From Todiramphus chloris collaris (Eukaryota; Chordata; Aves; Coraciiformes; Alcedinidae): a stretch of 64,000 nucleotides of DNA. Positions 26,799 through 37,480 of this stretch are shown here, one piece after another. The DNA lies in assembly GCA_025345505.1 (NCBI GenBank), contig JANVCC010000018.1, forward strand, positions 34,124,040 to 34,188,039, read 5' to 3'. Numbering within the stretch: the first letter of the stretch is position 1; every line of letters begins with the position of its first letter. The notes below the pieces were generated by a model. That model did no database searches. It was not told the origin of the DNA and worked only from the letters and a program-made list of their open reading frames with translations. Made by a program: the position numbers and the translations under genes.

Positions 26799-27825
26799 CC
26801 CAATCTTCTACCCATTCAATCCATCTCTAACTAAAATTTACTACCTTAATCTTAAAATCAAAGCTTTAACAGGTATTTGAAGTTTGAACTAAGTTAACTT
26901 TTCTTCTTGAGATACAAACCAGTAAGAACAGTGTCATTTTGTTCTGTGACATGTACATAAACTCTAAAAGGGTTTTTTATAGAGATGAGAAATCAGGATT
27001 AGTGACGTAGCATTTTCCCTCTTAAAGTATTTCAAAGGCTTTGCCCTGGACTGAGGCTTTGTGAGCTGCTGCAGGACTGCCCTCCTCAATCCTCTGCTTG
27101 CCAGGACTGGCAGCACCAATCTCCTCAGGTCACTCCACCAAATGCAGCCTGCCCATATTAATCCTGAAAAACATTCTCAGGACATGCTGAGCAGGGAAAT
27201 GATATTGTGCAGCCATGTCTCATTTACACACAACAGCTCTCCAGAAAACATGAGACAACTTCTGGAAGAGTAAGGTCTTGCATGGTTGACTTTAGGGCTG
27301 ATCTCTCAAGCTTAATTTCATCCTGCTCCCAGTGTTGTGGGGCTCTGAACTTCATCAGAAAAGATGCTTATTAATGATTCAGTTCTGGGAACTCCAACTG
27401 ATTTAAAGGAGAAAATGTACCCTTTGAAAAAGAGCTGATGAGAATCTTCTCTTTCAAATCTCTCCTCATGACCTGCTTCTGCTGCAACATTCATCAGCCA
27501 AATAACAACACTTAGATGTTAAGAGCAGTCTGGGACAATGTACATTCCTTATTAAAGGTGTTTTCTAATGATTCAGAAACACCATGGTGGGCCCAGAGAT
27601 AATTTGCATCATGTTGTGATATCATCCTCACCATCTTTCCTTCCTTACTGCCTCCTTCCTCTTTAAACTTCTTTGCTATATTTTTGATAAGACTCTGTAC
27701 TCCTCTGGTGTTGGGGCAGTGCTAGTCAGATGGCACCAAACCTGCAGCTGCAAGTTCTGCACTGATATCTCTGGGGGTCTCTATGTATACATACTTTTAT
27801 GCATGCATAAATGCTTACAGGCAAG

Positions 27826-27870
27826 TGTATATATATATGTATATACACACACCCACACACACCTCCACAC
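27826..27870. repeat. (TA)n/(CA)n compound microsatellite
   Basis: 'gtatatatatatgtatatac' followed by imperfect 'ac' repeats interrupted by 'cc'. Compound dinucleotide repeat. Confidence 0.9.
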
Positions 27871-28369
27871 ATACCCTCTCCATTCTCAGAAAAATTACCT
27901 GGAGCTTCCTACAGCAGAGCTTCTGAACACAAAACGATTCACACTTTCTTTACATTTAAAAATATTAAAAATCAAATGTAAACAAGCCAAAATTCTCTTG
28001 ACTACATTTTCAGTATCTGATGGGAAGAATATTTGGTTTTTAAGTTCCCTTACATATATGTAATTATATTCCTTGAGAAATGAACTATACTTAGCAGGAT
28101 CAAATACATCACATCTGTCAGAAGAACTCCCTTTAAGGAAAATGTTCAAACAAAAAAACTTTTAAAACTTATTGTTTCCCTTGGAAGTCGTACAAGATAA
28201 AACCAAATGTGTCATCATTCTATGTGAATTTTAAGAGTTACACAATCACTACCTGTTTTACTACCTCTATATACGCTGTAGAATTGCTTACAATATGAAA
28301 GATGTTTGACAATAAACTGGTAGGTAAAGCATGACAAGCTAAGCTGAAAATGCTTTTAGGCTATTAGTG

Positions 28370-29278
28370 CTAGAGACAGGGGTTGTTTATTGCTATGGAT
28401 GACAGCCAGTCCTCTGAAATTGGTTTGAGCTTTGCCACCACGACTTCATCCTGGCTGCTGTGATGGGACACAGACTGGGGTTTCTCATTATCTGCCTTGA
28501 GCACTTCAGCCAGTAACACTGGGGCATGAAAAAAATAAACATAAGCAAAATAAAACATCAGTTTATTTTCACATTTGGGTTAGAAATCTTTCAGTATCCT
28601 GGCAAGTGTGAATGAGCTGGTACGGATGGATTCTGGCCCCATTTATACAGGTGACTCCAAAAGAGTCACTGATGTATCTGAGAGACGCTTTACCGATTAT
28701 GCAGCAAGCTGCAGTTCACTCACAAATGCAATACGCTATTCCACGGACTGCTCCCTTACAAACTTCTCCATTTGGATGCCCAGCTTCACATGCTTCTTTG
28801 AGAGGATGTCAATGACTTTTCTCCACTGCTGAGTAAAATCGGTGCTGTAGCCATGAACAGAAAGGACAAAGCAGCACACTTCCAGACCCACTAAGACTTC
28901 AGGTGGCTGCTTGATAGCCTCCTGGTCCCAGCTTTGAACACAGTATCACTTTTCTTCCCCACCTGAAAGATCTTTAAAGCTTTCACATCCACCTGAATGC
29001 TGCATCAGTGGCAGATTCCTTAATAAAAGCAGCAGAGTGGAGCTGAAACGAGTATGGATGGAGGGTTACAACAGAGACTTAAAAAGTCTTTGGAACTTCA
29101 CACACGTTAGAGCCGCCTTACTGTCCACCACTTCCAAGGCCACCCTGATGTCCAGGGACTTTGCCCATTTATAGGACTTTCAGCAACACTCCAGCAACCA
29201 GGAGGCAGGTAAAAGCTGATGCAGTGGTTTCATACTATATAGAAGTTTCTGCAGCAAAGCTGAATTCCCTGATGCCTT
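28370..29278 (-). pseudogene. Unrecognised minus-strand coding remnant
   Basis: One minus-strand frame stays protein-like across most of about 900 bases but is broken by roughly eight stop codons. Fragments include KWAKSLDIRVALEVVDSK (around 29,170), a segment of about 66 codons near 28,950-28,755 containing GLEVCCFVLSVHGYSTDF and then RKVIDILSKKHVKLGIQMEK, and a final block containing SSQDEVVVAKLKPISEDWL that ends in a TAG at 28,370-28,372. A strong acceptor-like signal (pyrimidine run then 'catgccccag') sits just before the last block, with its AG at 28,520-28,519. I do not recognise the family. It could be a decayed gene, exons of a real minus-strand gene with untranslated intron pieces between them, or an old retrocopy. 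No minus-strand AATAAA or poly-A tail was found just downstream. An overlapping plus-strand frame at 28,608-28,832 is likely the antisense shadow. Confidence 0.4.
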
Positions 29279-31033
29279 AAAAAAAAAAGTAAGTGGGCTT
29301 CACAGTGTTCAGACAGCATGAAGCTGTCTCCTAGAGGAGAAAGCTTTGTTCCGTGCTGCTCTTCAGATTCCTAAATAGTGTTTCCCTTATTGGGTAACAA
29401 AGATCCCTCTCAAAGTTCACTGTTACACAGTCCTTATGAGAGAATATCAAGGTCAGAGACAACCAATTTGTAAAGCTGAGTTATGCTAAACAGAACATTA
29501 TACTATAAATTAGAATATTATACCGAAACCTCTGCTGCTGGAAAGCCTCCAAACATTTGACTATGTCTCAGAACTGATCTGAAGGTGAGGTTTACTCATC
29601 ATTTTCTGTAAACCAGACTAAGAAATAAAGTGTACACAGTAAACCGGTTCTTTTATTCGAACTCGGTTGTCATGCAGATTGAGCAGCTGCTCGAAGGATG
29701 GTAGTAACTGCTGTGGCTGAGACACTGTCATTCTCAGCTCCTGTTTCAAGCCAGTTGTGGCATTCTGGAAAACAGTATCAAAAGCATGTGGCAGAAATCA
29801 TTGCAATATTCTCAAAGACAAGTCAGATGCACCAAGGTGATGATTTAGAATATATAAAAGTCATAGAAATAAGGTGTTAGAGAGTTCAAGTCTGTGGAGA
29901 AGCTTGTAAAAGTTGCACAGAGAAAGGCCAAAGCTTACCTCTTTCCACCTGCCTTTATTCTAGTTGCCTAATTGCTTCTTGGACCATGCAGTGTGTTTGT
30001 GCTGAATCTCCTGGCTAAGCTGTGGATTTCTCTAAAGAGTGTCTCATCTCCCTGACTGAAATCTGAGCTGGCACCTTGGACTTCCTGAGCTATAAGCCAC
30101 TCAGATGCCCATTTCCATCTCTAGCGACACAGAAAAGAGATGCCATCCAGTAAACTACTTACCGCTGTTCACAAACTGCAGACCAACTCCAAGTTTTCAT
30201 GCACTCACTAAATATTTTTCATAATAGAAGAGTTCAACTACTGTGACAATATAGTAGAAAAATTCCTGATTAGAATTAAACAAGCTTATTAAACCAGATT
30301 TGACATGCCTCCAGAACAACACAAACCAAGTGATATCCCAAAATGTCCTGAAAAATCACTATGGCTAACAATAGTTACTTCAAAATCACATTATCTGTGC
30401 ATTTAGGTTGCAACTCCAGACTGAATTAAGTCCCATCTAATACAATGGCATAGACTCACCACCTTCATCCTTTATTTGCTAACTCCTAGAGTCTGGCTGT
30501 TTATTTCTTCCAGTAATCTAAAAAAAGGAGCAGATGCTAGTGTCCTTGTAACGAGCAGGCTTTCCATGTATCCTTCTGCCCATAGTTTGGCTTCAGCACA
30601 ACTTCTATTGTCAAAAAAAAGGCAAACAAATAAACCACTCCAGTTCTAGGAACAAATTTTCTTGAGGGTGTGTCAGCTTCCACATCTTTACACCATCAGA
30701 AGGAGGGAGAAGCATTATCTGTTCATTCAAAAGGAAAACAAAGCCTTTTTACCTTGGCTGGAGGGGAATTTCAGGGGTCTTAGGCATTCAGGAGTCACAC
30801 AGCCTCCCACAAAACTCTCTCTCCTATGTTGCAATAAAATCTAGGTCCCCAGAGTGCATCTGCCTGCCAAAAGGGTAAGCCATAGGGAAAGGATTTATTT
30901 TAATGTCATTTAAATACTCATGTACAATTAAATAAATATATGCCATGCTTTGCTGCAACCAAGTACACAGGAAGAACAGTGCAGTGCTCCCCAGGCGCAT
31001 ATGGCCACAGAGGTGATGAATGGCAACCTGGGT

Positions 31034-31140
31034 GGGGCTGGGTTCACCAAAGTCTCTTAAACTGGAATAAGAATGAACCCAAAGTGTCCTGAGCAAGTCC
31101 CTGGGCTTCATCAATCACCAGGCTGGCTATCCTTTGTGTA
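31034..31140 (+). repeat. Diverged direct repeat, copy A
   Basis: Shares ordered blocks with the stretch at 32,165-32,260: 'ggggctggg(t/c)tcac', 'aagtgtcct', 'caagt(c/t)cctggg', 'ttcatca', then 'tatcctt(t/c)(g/a)tgta'. Weaker similarity continues upstream around 'cacag...gaatggc'. The family is not recognised. It could be an old unclassified repeat or a local duplication. Confidence 0.6.
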
Positions 31141-31891
31141 ACTTCTTTCATAAGGTATTTGCTTGAGGAAAAGTACCTATTATCTTCCAAAAAGTGATTA
31201 AATAAATCTAAATGAAACTAAAGTTTCCATGTGTCGCTCAACTTTTGTAGACTCAAGAAAAAAAATAAAATAATAAATGCCTACCATTTGGTGCAATGCA
31301 GTGTGTTCCAAGGGCAAGAACTTTTGTTCTTCAGAATTATTTTTATAATGTCACCTCTGCCAGGAATGATTTAAGAGCTTCCAGATAAAGGAATGAATTT
31401 CATCAGAGTCAGAGAGATTACCTCAAGTCACCATTTAGCTTCTTGATGAATAAAACACCCTCCCCAGTATCTCATTGCTGCGCTTAGAAATGGGACTTTA
31501 AAGGAAATTATTTGTGTCCCAGTCTAAAGGACATCTTAAAAAAATTAAGAGAGTAAACATAAGTACATTGAGTAGATATGAGTTTGGTAGATTGGATGCT
31601 ACTCTGAACAGCTATTAGTACCTAGCACCTCTGAGCGTACTGCAAGTGAGAACAAATAGTACCTCACATTTCCAGAAAGTGAAGGCTGTCACAGCATTTC
31701 AGGTGTCTTGTATGTAGGAATTGCCATTGCCAATAGCTAATTGCCATTTCTACATGTATGTAGGAATCCTTTCTCTAAAACTAACATATACCTCTTCCAG
31801 CAGAGTTTCATCTAAACACTTCAATAAAGCAAATTCCAAAAGGACTTCAGTACAAATTTTCCTCTCTGGGTAGGGGAGATTCTTGCTGAGT

Positions 31892-31949
31892 ATCACCTAC
31901 CAGGCACTTCCTTTTCCAGGATCACCTACCAGGCACTTCCTTTTCCAGG
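31892..31949 (+). repeat. 29-base perfect tandem duplication
   Basis: The 29-base unit that starts 'atcacctaccaggcacttcc' and ends 'ttttccagg' occurs twice with no spacer and no mismatch. The lack of divergence implies a recent duplication, or an assembly error. Confidence 0.95.
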
Positions 31950-32164
31950 ATCAGTTCTTCTTAATAAACTCAAATTAATAGGCAAAGGATAACTGGAACT
32001 AGGGAATTGTTTGCAATTCACTCTTTCAACCAAGAGAAATAGCTGTTAAAAGAGTACATGAATGAGGTCTGCTCTCATTGTAATCCTTCTGCATAGCTCC
32101 ATTAAGGAAAAGGAATCCTAAGTATTGCACACTCACAGCCATGAGTCGCTATACTGAATGGCCA

Positions 32165-32260
32165 GGGGCTGGGCTCACAGAAGTCCCTTGGATGAGCCTG
32201 AAGTGTCCTACACAAGTTCCTGGGGTTCATCAGGCACCAATGTAGTTATCCTTCATGTAT
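32165..32260 (+). repeat. Diverged direct repeat, copy B
   Basis: Partner of the 31,034-31,140 copy, in the same orientation about 1.13 kb downstream. It is about 10 bases shorter through small deletions after the shared 'aagtc(t/c)ctt' block. Confidence 0.6.
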
Positions 32261-33704
32261 AAAACCAATTTTGAGTATTTTCTATTCTACCAGAATCTTT
32301 TCACTCAGAGATGCTTGATCTGGAAGGATATTTTGTTCAAGTCTCTATAATCTCCATAGTTTCTGTAGTCTTCCTACTTCTTACATACAGACAGCAGAGG
32401 AGCAGCATTGTTGGATTAAGCTCTGTTAAGGAAGGCCTCCACTCACACAGCACTTATATTTCCTAACAGCTTATGTTAAAGAAAGAGGAACTAAGACTGG
32501 CACATGTTCAGGGAGTACTGGTTGAAGGACCAGATCTTATAAGGGGACACTATAACAAAATTACTTATTCTGCTTAAAAAAACCACCAAAGATACCACAT
32601 CCTAAGACAGGGCACAACTGTGCTACAAATACTTCAGGGAGAAAACACAAGAGAACTTTCCAAGCTCACAGACAGTGTTGGCATATAAAGAAATGGGTTA
32701 CTAAGAAATGAAATTTCCAGCCATCTGGAGACTGAAGTTTGGAACAGATTTCCAGGAAAAAAAAAAAAAAACCTACTAGAAACAAAACAAAACAAAAAAA
32801 TAGGAATTCCCAAGATAGGAATAACCTACAAACATTTCTAGGGACACAGAGCACCTGAAGGCTGTTCAAGCAAACTGTTGGCCACATCAGCCTCCCATGC
32901 AAGCAGTGCAACATACTTAGGAAAAAATGTATGTGAAATATTTAAGCGTGAAGAAGCAGACAAAATGAAAGCTTTAAATGTTCATTTAAATGTTCATTTA
33001 AAGAGCTATCTACAGTACACAGCATACTGAAGGGCAAGGAATGCAATTAGTGCTCACTGCTGTATTTCTGGAGACCTTGATCATTTCTTCTTAGTGCATC
33101 ATTTATATATTAATACTGGAAATGCCATTTGTTTGTCCATTGCATTATCATTCTTTGATAAGCACATGTCATTAATGCATACAAACAAGGAGCTTCCACC
33201 TGTCTGCTAGGAAACACAGCCAGAAGTTATTTACAAAGGACTCATACTCAGTCTGTTCCATACCATAATGAATCACCTGCCTCATTAGTGGACACCTTTC
33301 CTTCCCCCATGCCAAGCGGGCAGAGAAAGATCCTGACAGCAGAGTTTGTACTGCTTACTGCATGCTGGGCAATAACACAGCAAGACTTTTTGCTTTGAGA
33401 CCAACATACAGATGTGCTGGAATTGTGCCCACATGCTTCCTCAAGGCACATTCCTTACGAAGAACAGAAGTTAAAACAAAGCTTTTAAGAAAATCAAGGC
33501 TTGGGAGGCAAAAATAAAATCCAAGACAGCGACAGAAGAAGAAGAAGTGATGGCAAAACCAAAAAGCAGGTCTGGCCAACAGCCAACAGAGACAGAACCT
33601 CCCACTGGCAGAAGATCTGAGTCACAGCAGCCACCTGAGTCCTCTGGCACAGGCCAGCCTTTGGTCACTCAGTCAACAGTGAAGAACAGGTTTAACTCCA
33701 TGTA

Positions 33705-35425
33705 ACCAACAGAATGGATAGGAGAAAAAATATTTTAAGACACTTTGGTCAGACTAAAGGTCCATTTGTTCCTGTAGCCAGTCTCTGGCAGTGGCTACGA
33801 GCAGATGCTACTGCCAGAAAACATGGCACACAGAGAGCCCTGTTGACCACATCTAATCTTTCCAGCAAGCAGGTGTTTGAAGCTGCTCTGTGCCAGAGTT
33901 TGTTCTTGATGGCCTTTCTTCTCCAAATCCATCCAATTCACTCAATGCATTTCTGCTTTTATGTCTGACACATCATATGGCAATGAGTTCCTGAGCTGTT
34001 TGACAGGCTGTGTGGAAAAACACTTTTTCTTGCTTGTTTTAAGCCAGATGTCTAATAGCACTGTTACACTGTGCAGGCTGCAAAAGACAAGGAATGATCA
34101 TCCCCAACTGAACTGCACCACATAAATGTCAGTAGTCTCTTTCCCAGGCTCAAAGCCGTAACTCATTTAATCTCTCCATGTGCAGAAGCCATTTCAGATT
34201 TCTGTTTAACCATACTGTCCTTCTCTATGTGTTTTCTAGCTCAACTAAATCTTTTTGAGATTAAGGGTGGGAAATGAGCCCTCTATTCAGCACCACATAT
34301 ATGTAACAGTGACAAACTGATATTTTATTCTCCATTCCCTTCCTTACAACTTCTAACATTCCACTTGCCTTTCAATTATCATTGATCATTATTATGATTT
34401 TTTTTCAGAAAATTATGTATAATAACTTCTAATTGTTATAACTAATAGGAAAATTATCATTTTGTACATATCTTTGGGATTGGTTTTCCCCAGTGCATTA
34501 CTTGAAGTATAGGGACACCAGACTTCATCTGCCATTGTTATTTCAGTCAATTAATATCAAGAAATTCTTTTAAGGCTCTTTGCAGTTGTTTGAGTTTTGG
34601 CTATTTTCAAACATTTTGTCTGATCAAGCAGCAGTCTGATCACATCACTCACCCACCTTCTCAGATCATTTATGAATACACGAAACAGCACAGAGTATGG
34701 GACTGTGGACACTCCTTTCTACTGTGGCTTCTTTCATTTAACCAGTTATTAATCTGTGACATCTTAATCTCATCAAGAGCCTTTGGTAAAAAAGCATTGT
34801 TGGATATTTTTAGGAAATTTGTTATTAACTGCATCACCCTTACTCATAAAGAACGATAACTGATTTGTGAGGAATGACTAGTCTACAAAATCTGCTTTAC
34901 CTCTTCTCCCTCATGTTGCATTTCACCTTTCATGTTGCATTTCACCTGCATTTCACTCTTGACTGTCATTTGTTACAGCTTCTACTGATTTGTCCAGCAC
35001 AAAAGTCAGAGGTACTGTCCTGTAACTCCTCCATTTCTGCAGCCCTTTGATAAAAACCAGTGTTATATTTGCCACTTCTCAGCAATCTGAAAGGAAAAAA
35101 AAAAACAAAAAAACACCACACTTTAAACAATAATTTGTAAGCCATAATTCAGCAAATTCAGCCCTGACTTCTGCAGGTACATACTGGGCTCATGCTACCT
35201 GATATCATCAGTTTGATCTCTTTGCACTGACTTTTCTAAACCCTCTTCTGGTGTAATTTCATATTGAGAGAGTTCTTCAGCTTTGCCTCCTATAAAATAA
35301 GGTTTTACAATAGGACATCTTCCCCAGTGAGTGTCAATTAAAAGAATTCATTTTAAGCTTAGTTCCCTACTTTCACTGAGCTCCCTGTACTTCCCTTCTG
35401 CTGAATCTGAGATATCAGTATCTTC
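33705..35425 (-). mobile_element. Very old antisense CR1 (RT region to 3' end)
   Basis: Blocks along about 1.7 kb follow, in order, the reverse complement of the CR1 type abundant in turtles and crocodilians. These are 'gtcagactaaaggtccattt' (3' UTR, 33,750), a 'tctctccatgtg' block (34,170), 'ctttttgagattaagg' (34,250), 'ttcatctgccattgtt' (34,525), 'cagatcatttatgaatac' (34,662), 'aagagcctttggtaaaaa' (34,776) and 'aaaagaattcattttaag' (35,340). On the minus strand 34,688-34,662 reads LFRVFINDL, matching the conserved FNLFINDL segment of the CR1 reverse transcriptase. The RT frame is otherwise wrecked by indels. The sense 3' end lies at the left and the 5' truncation near 35,425. Its divergence marks it as the oldest LINE copy in the window. 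Confidence 0.75.
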
Positions 35426-37349
35426 ATTTAAAACCAGCTACTCTAGTTCATATCTCTTCATTTTTAGACTTCTATTACTAGCAGAAAAATACTCATATTC
35501 ATATTAGTTTTTCCAGTACATATGAACTTGATCAACTGCCTATTTCTGTGTCTCATGCTTAAATAAAGTTTAATTTTTTTAATAATAGGCAGTGAAAATG
35601 AGAACCTTATTTGCCTACAAATGATCAGTTACACAACCTCATGTTTTAAGTGTAGAAAATACTCCACCCTGGAAGATCTAACCAACTCAGTGATGAAAGA
35701 TGACAGCACAAAGAATAAATTCAAGACAGCTAGCACTTGTAGTCATCAATAAATTAGCTGATGACCCTCTCACCCACCAAATAAACTGTATTTAAATTAG
35801 AAGGCTAGACTATATTATTTAGGCACAGTCTTGCAGTAGGAAGTTTTATATTTCTGCTCTGGGTTTATCATAGGTCTCCAAAGACACAACGAATGTTTAA
35901 CGTCATATTTATACTGCCTCATGCTGTGATTTTCCCTGCCTAAGAGACTCCAGGGAATATGCCCTCTGCTTACCTGCAGTTGTGAAAGAATTTAAGCTGC
36001 AATTTGTACAGCAAACCAGTAGAAGGGAATGAAAGCACTAAACTGTCCTTCTAACACCACATGAAATACCCTGGCTGAAATTAACACCACAATTTCAGTG
36101 CTCACATACAAAAAAGAAACACAGCATTATTCCTCTCCAATGATACATTTTCTTTCACAAGATATCAGTGCTGGATATTGCTTTGATGATGAAGCTGACA
36201 AATTATTTCTATTCATTATTCATCTTCCTCAAACATTTGTCAGCATTTGCTTTTCATTACATCTAAGTAACTATTTTCTAACAGCATTATGTCTAGACCT
36301 ATTAACTCTAACAGCAATCTTATCCAGGACTTTTAAAAAATACAATGGTGAGCTTTTCAGACATATTTGTGCATGTCTATCGTGAAACTTCTGGCTCTAA
36401 ACAAGCCTACATTGATATTTCATACAAAATATTGTTGCATCATACAAAGCATTTTTAATCAGATTCCTCCTCAAGAAGTCCACGTGGGGTTGTGTTAATT
36501 CTGAGCTGCCTGGCTGCTCCTTGCCTCCTCTGCCTCAGGCACATAACCACCAAGCTACTTAACCACCTGGGCCACCACCCAGGGATCAACTGCTCAAAAC
36601 TACTGTTCTGCTCATCTCTTACCCTGCACACACCCAAGTAATACCAGTGGGAAAAAAAAAAATCAGTATAGACAAACATATATATACACATATACATATA
36701 TCACTCTTACAACCCAACAATTAACATGCTGCTTATGGGTTTGGCTTGAGCTGAAGACTTTCTTGACTATTACTGAGAAAAACTATCTGGAAAGCAAGCA
36801 CAGTCTGGTCACCACTAATAACTGGTCTGTGCCCACATGCTGCTCAAGGCAGCTCAAAGTTAAAAACCACAAAACAGCAGCACACCACCAATGTGAATGT
36901 CGTCAAGTTTGTACAGAGAGCGCACACACTTGGCATCACGGGGACACAGGTTCAAGTGCTTGCTTTGCCTGGTGTGGCTCAGAGGCTTGCAGTATGGGGA
37001 GGGTATCTCTGCTACCCAGCTGCTGCTGTTTGAGAAGAGGAATCTCTTTTTTATATTTATGAAGAGCATTAGCATAACTGTATGACTGAATAAAACCTCC
37101 AAAAGAAAGGCCAAAGGTGGGGAGGAGAAGGGCACCAATTCTCAGGATCTTCTCCCCCAGCAGCACAAGCAGACAATGACTGAGCTTGCAAAGTTCTGAG
37201 AGACCACAGAGCTACCACACTGACCAGCATCGGGGAAACAGCAGCACTAAGGTGTCACACCTAAGTGAATCCTCCTGCAGATGTGGTCACCTTTTTGTGA
37301 CTTAAACCAGTACAAAAGCCCCCTAACTCCCAAGATCCTTTCTCACTAC
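35426..37349. other. Unique sequence, no gene recognised
   Basis: No coding region or RNA gene recognised. A 'tggttaagtag' motif on the minus strand near 36,560 resembles a pol III A box but no B box follows. A TA-rich stretch lies at about 36,677-36,702. Confidence 0.55.
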
Positions 37350-37480
37350 TCACCTCAGTGAGACTACTTACACAATTAAGGACTAATTGCATGAGAAGGG
37401 ATTGCTTGATGAACTTTTTAGGTTTGCATGTTTCCAATCAAGTCATCAACTGATGTAAATTAGCACAGCTTCAAAGAAAT
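37350..37480. repeat. Possible ancient amniote palindromic repeat remnant
   Basis: The blocks 'cagtgagactacttacacaa', 'ttaaggactaattgcatgag' and, about 50 bases on, 'ctgatgtaaattagcacagc' resemble the 'gggactactcacatgagtaa' and 'tgtaaatcagcatagctcc' blocks of an old palindromic repeat scattered through amniote genomes. Similarity is partial. It would be the DNA into which the adjacent CR1 inserted. Confidence 0.3.

Larger units (their letters stand above)
14274..28369. other. Long unique stretch, no gene recognised
   Basis: About 14 kb without a recognisable coding region or RNA gene. It holds several simple repeats (listed separately), a splice-flanked segment at 16,781-16,942, a CpG-rich patch at 20,973-21,236 and an A-rich stretch at 25,960-25,975. 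The 154-codon minus-strand frame at 25,398-25,862 starts with a hydrophobic run but has no recognisable family. I take it as chance. Confidence 0.5.
29279..33704. other. Unique sequence with a diverged repeat pair, no gene recognised
   Basis: No coding region recognised. The stretch holds a repeat pair at about 31,034 and 32,165, a 29-base tandem duplication at 31,892, a short 12-base tandem duplication at about 32,973-33,002 and an A/C-rich simple repeat at about 32,758-32,800. Confidence 0.55.

Noticed and set aside
36540-36590. tRNA-derived SINE or tRNA gene on the minus strand
   Set aside because: An A-box-like 'tggttaagtag' is present, but there is no B box (GGTTCRANNCC) at the right distance and no cloverleaf can be drawn.
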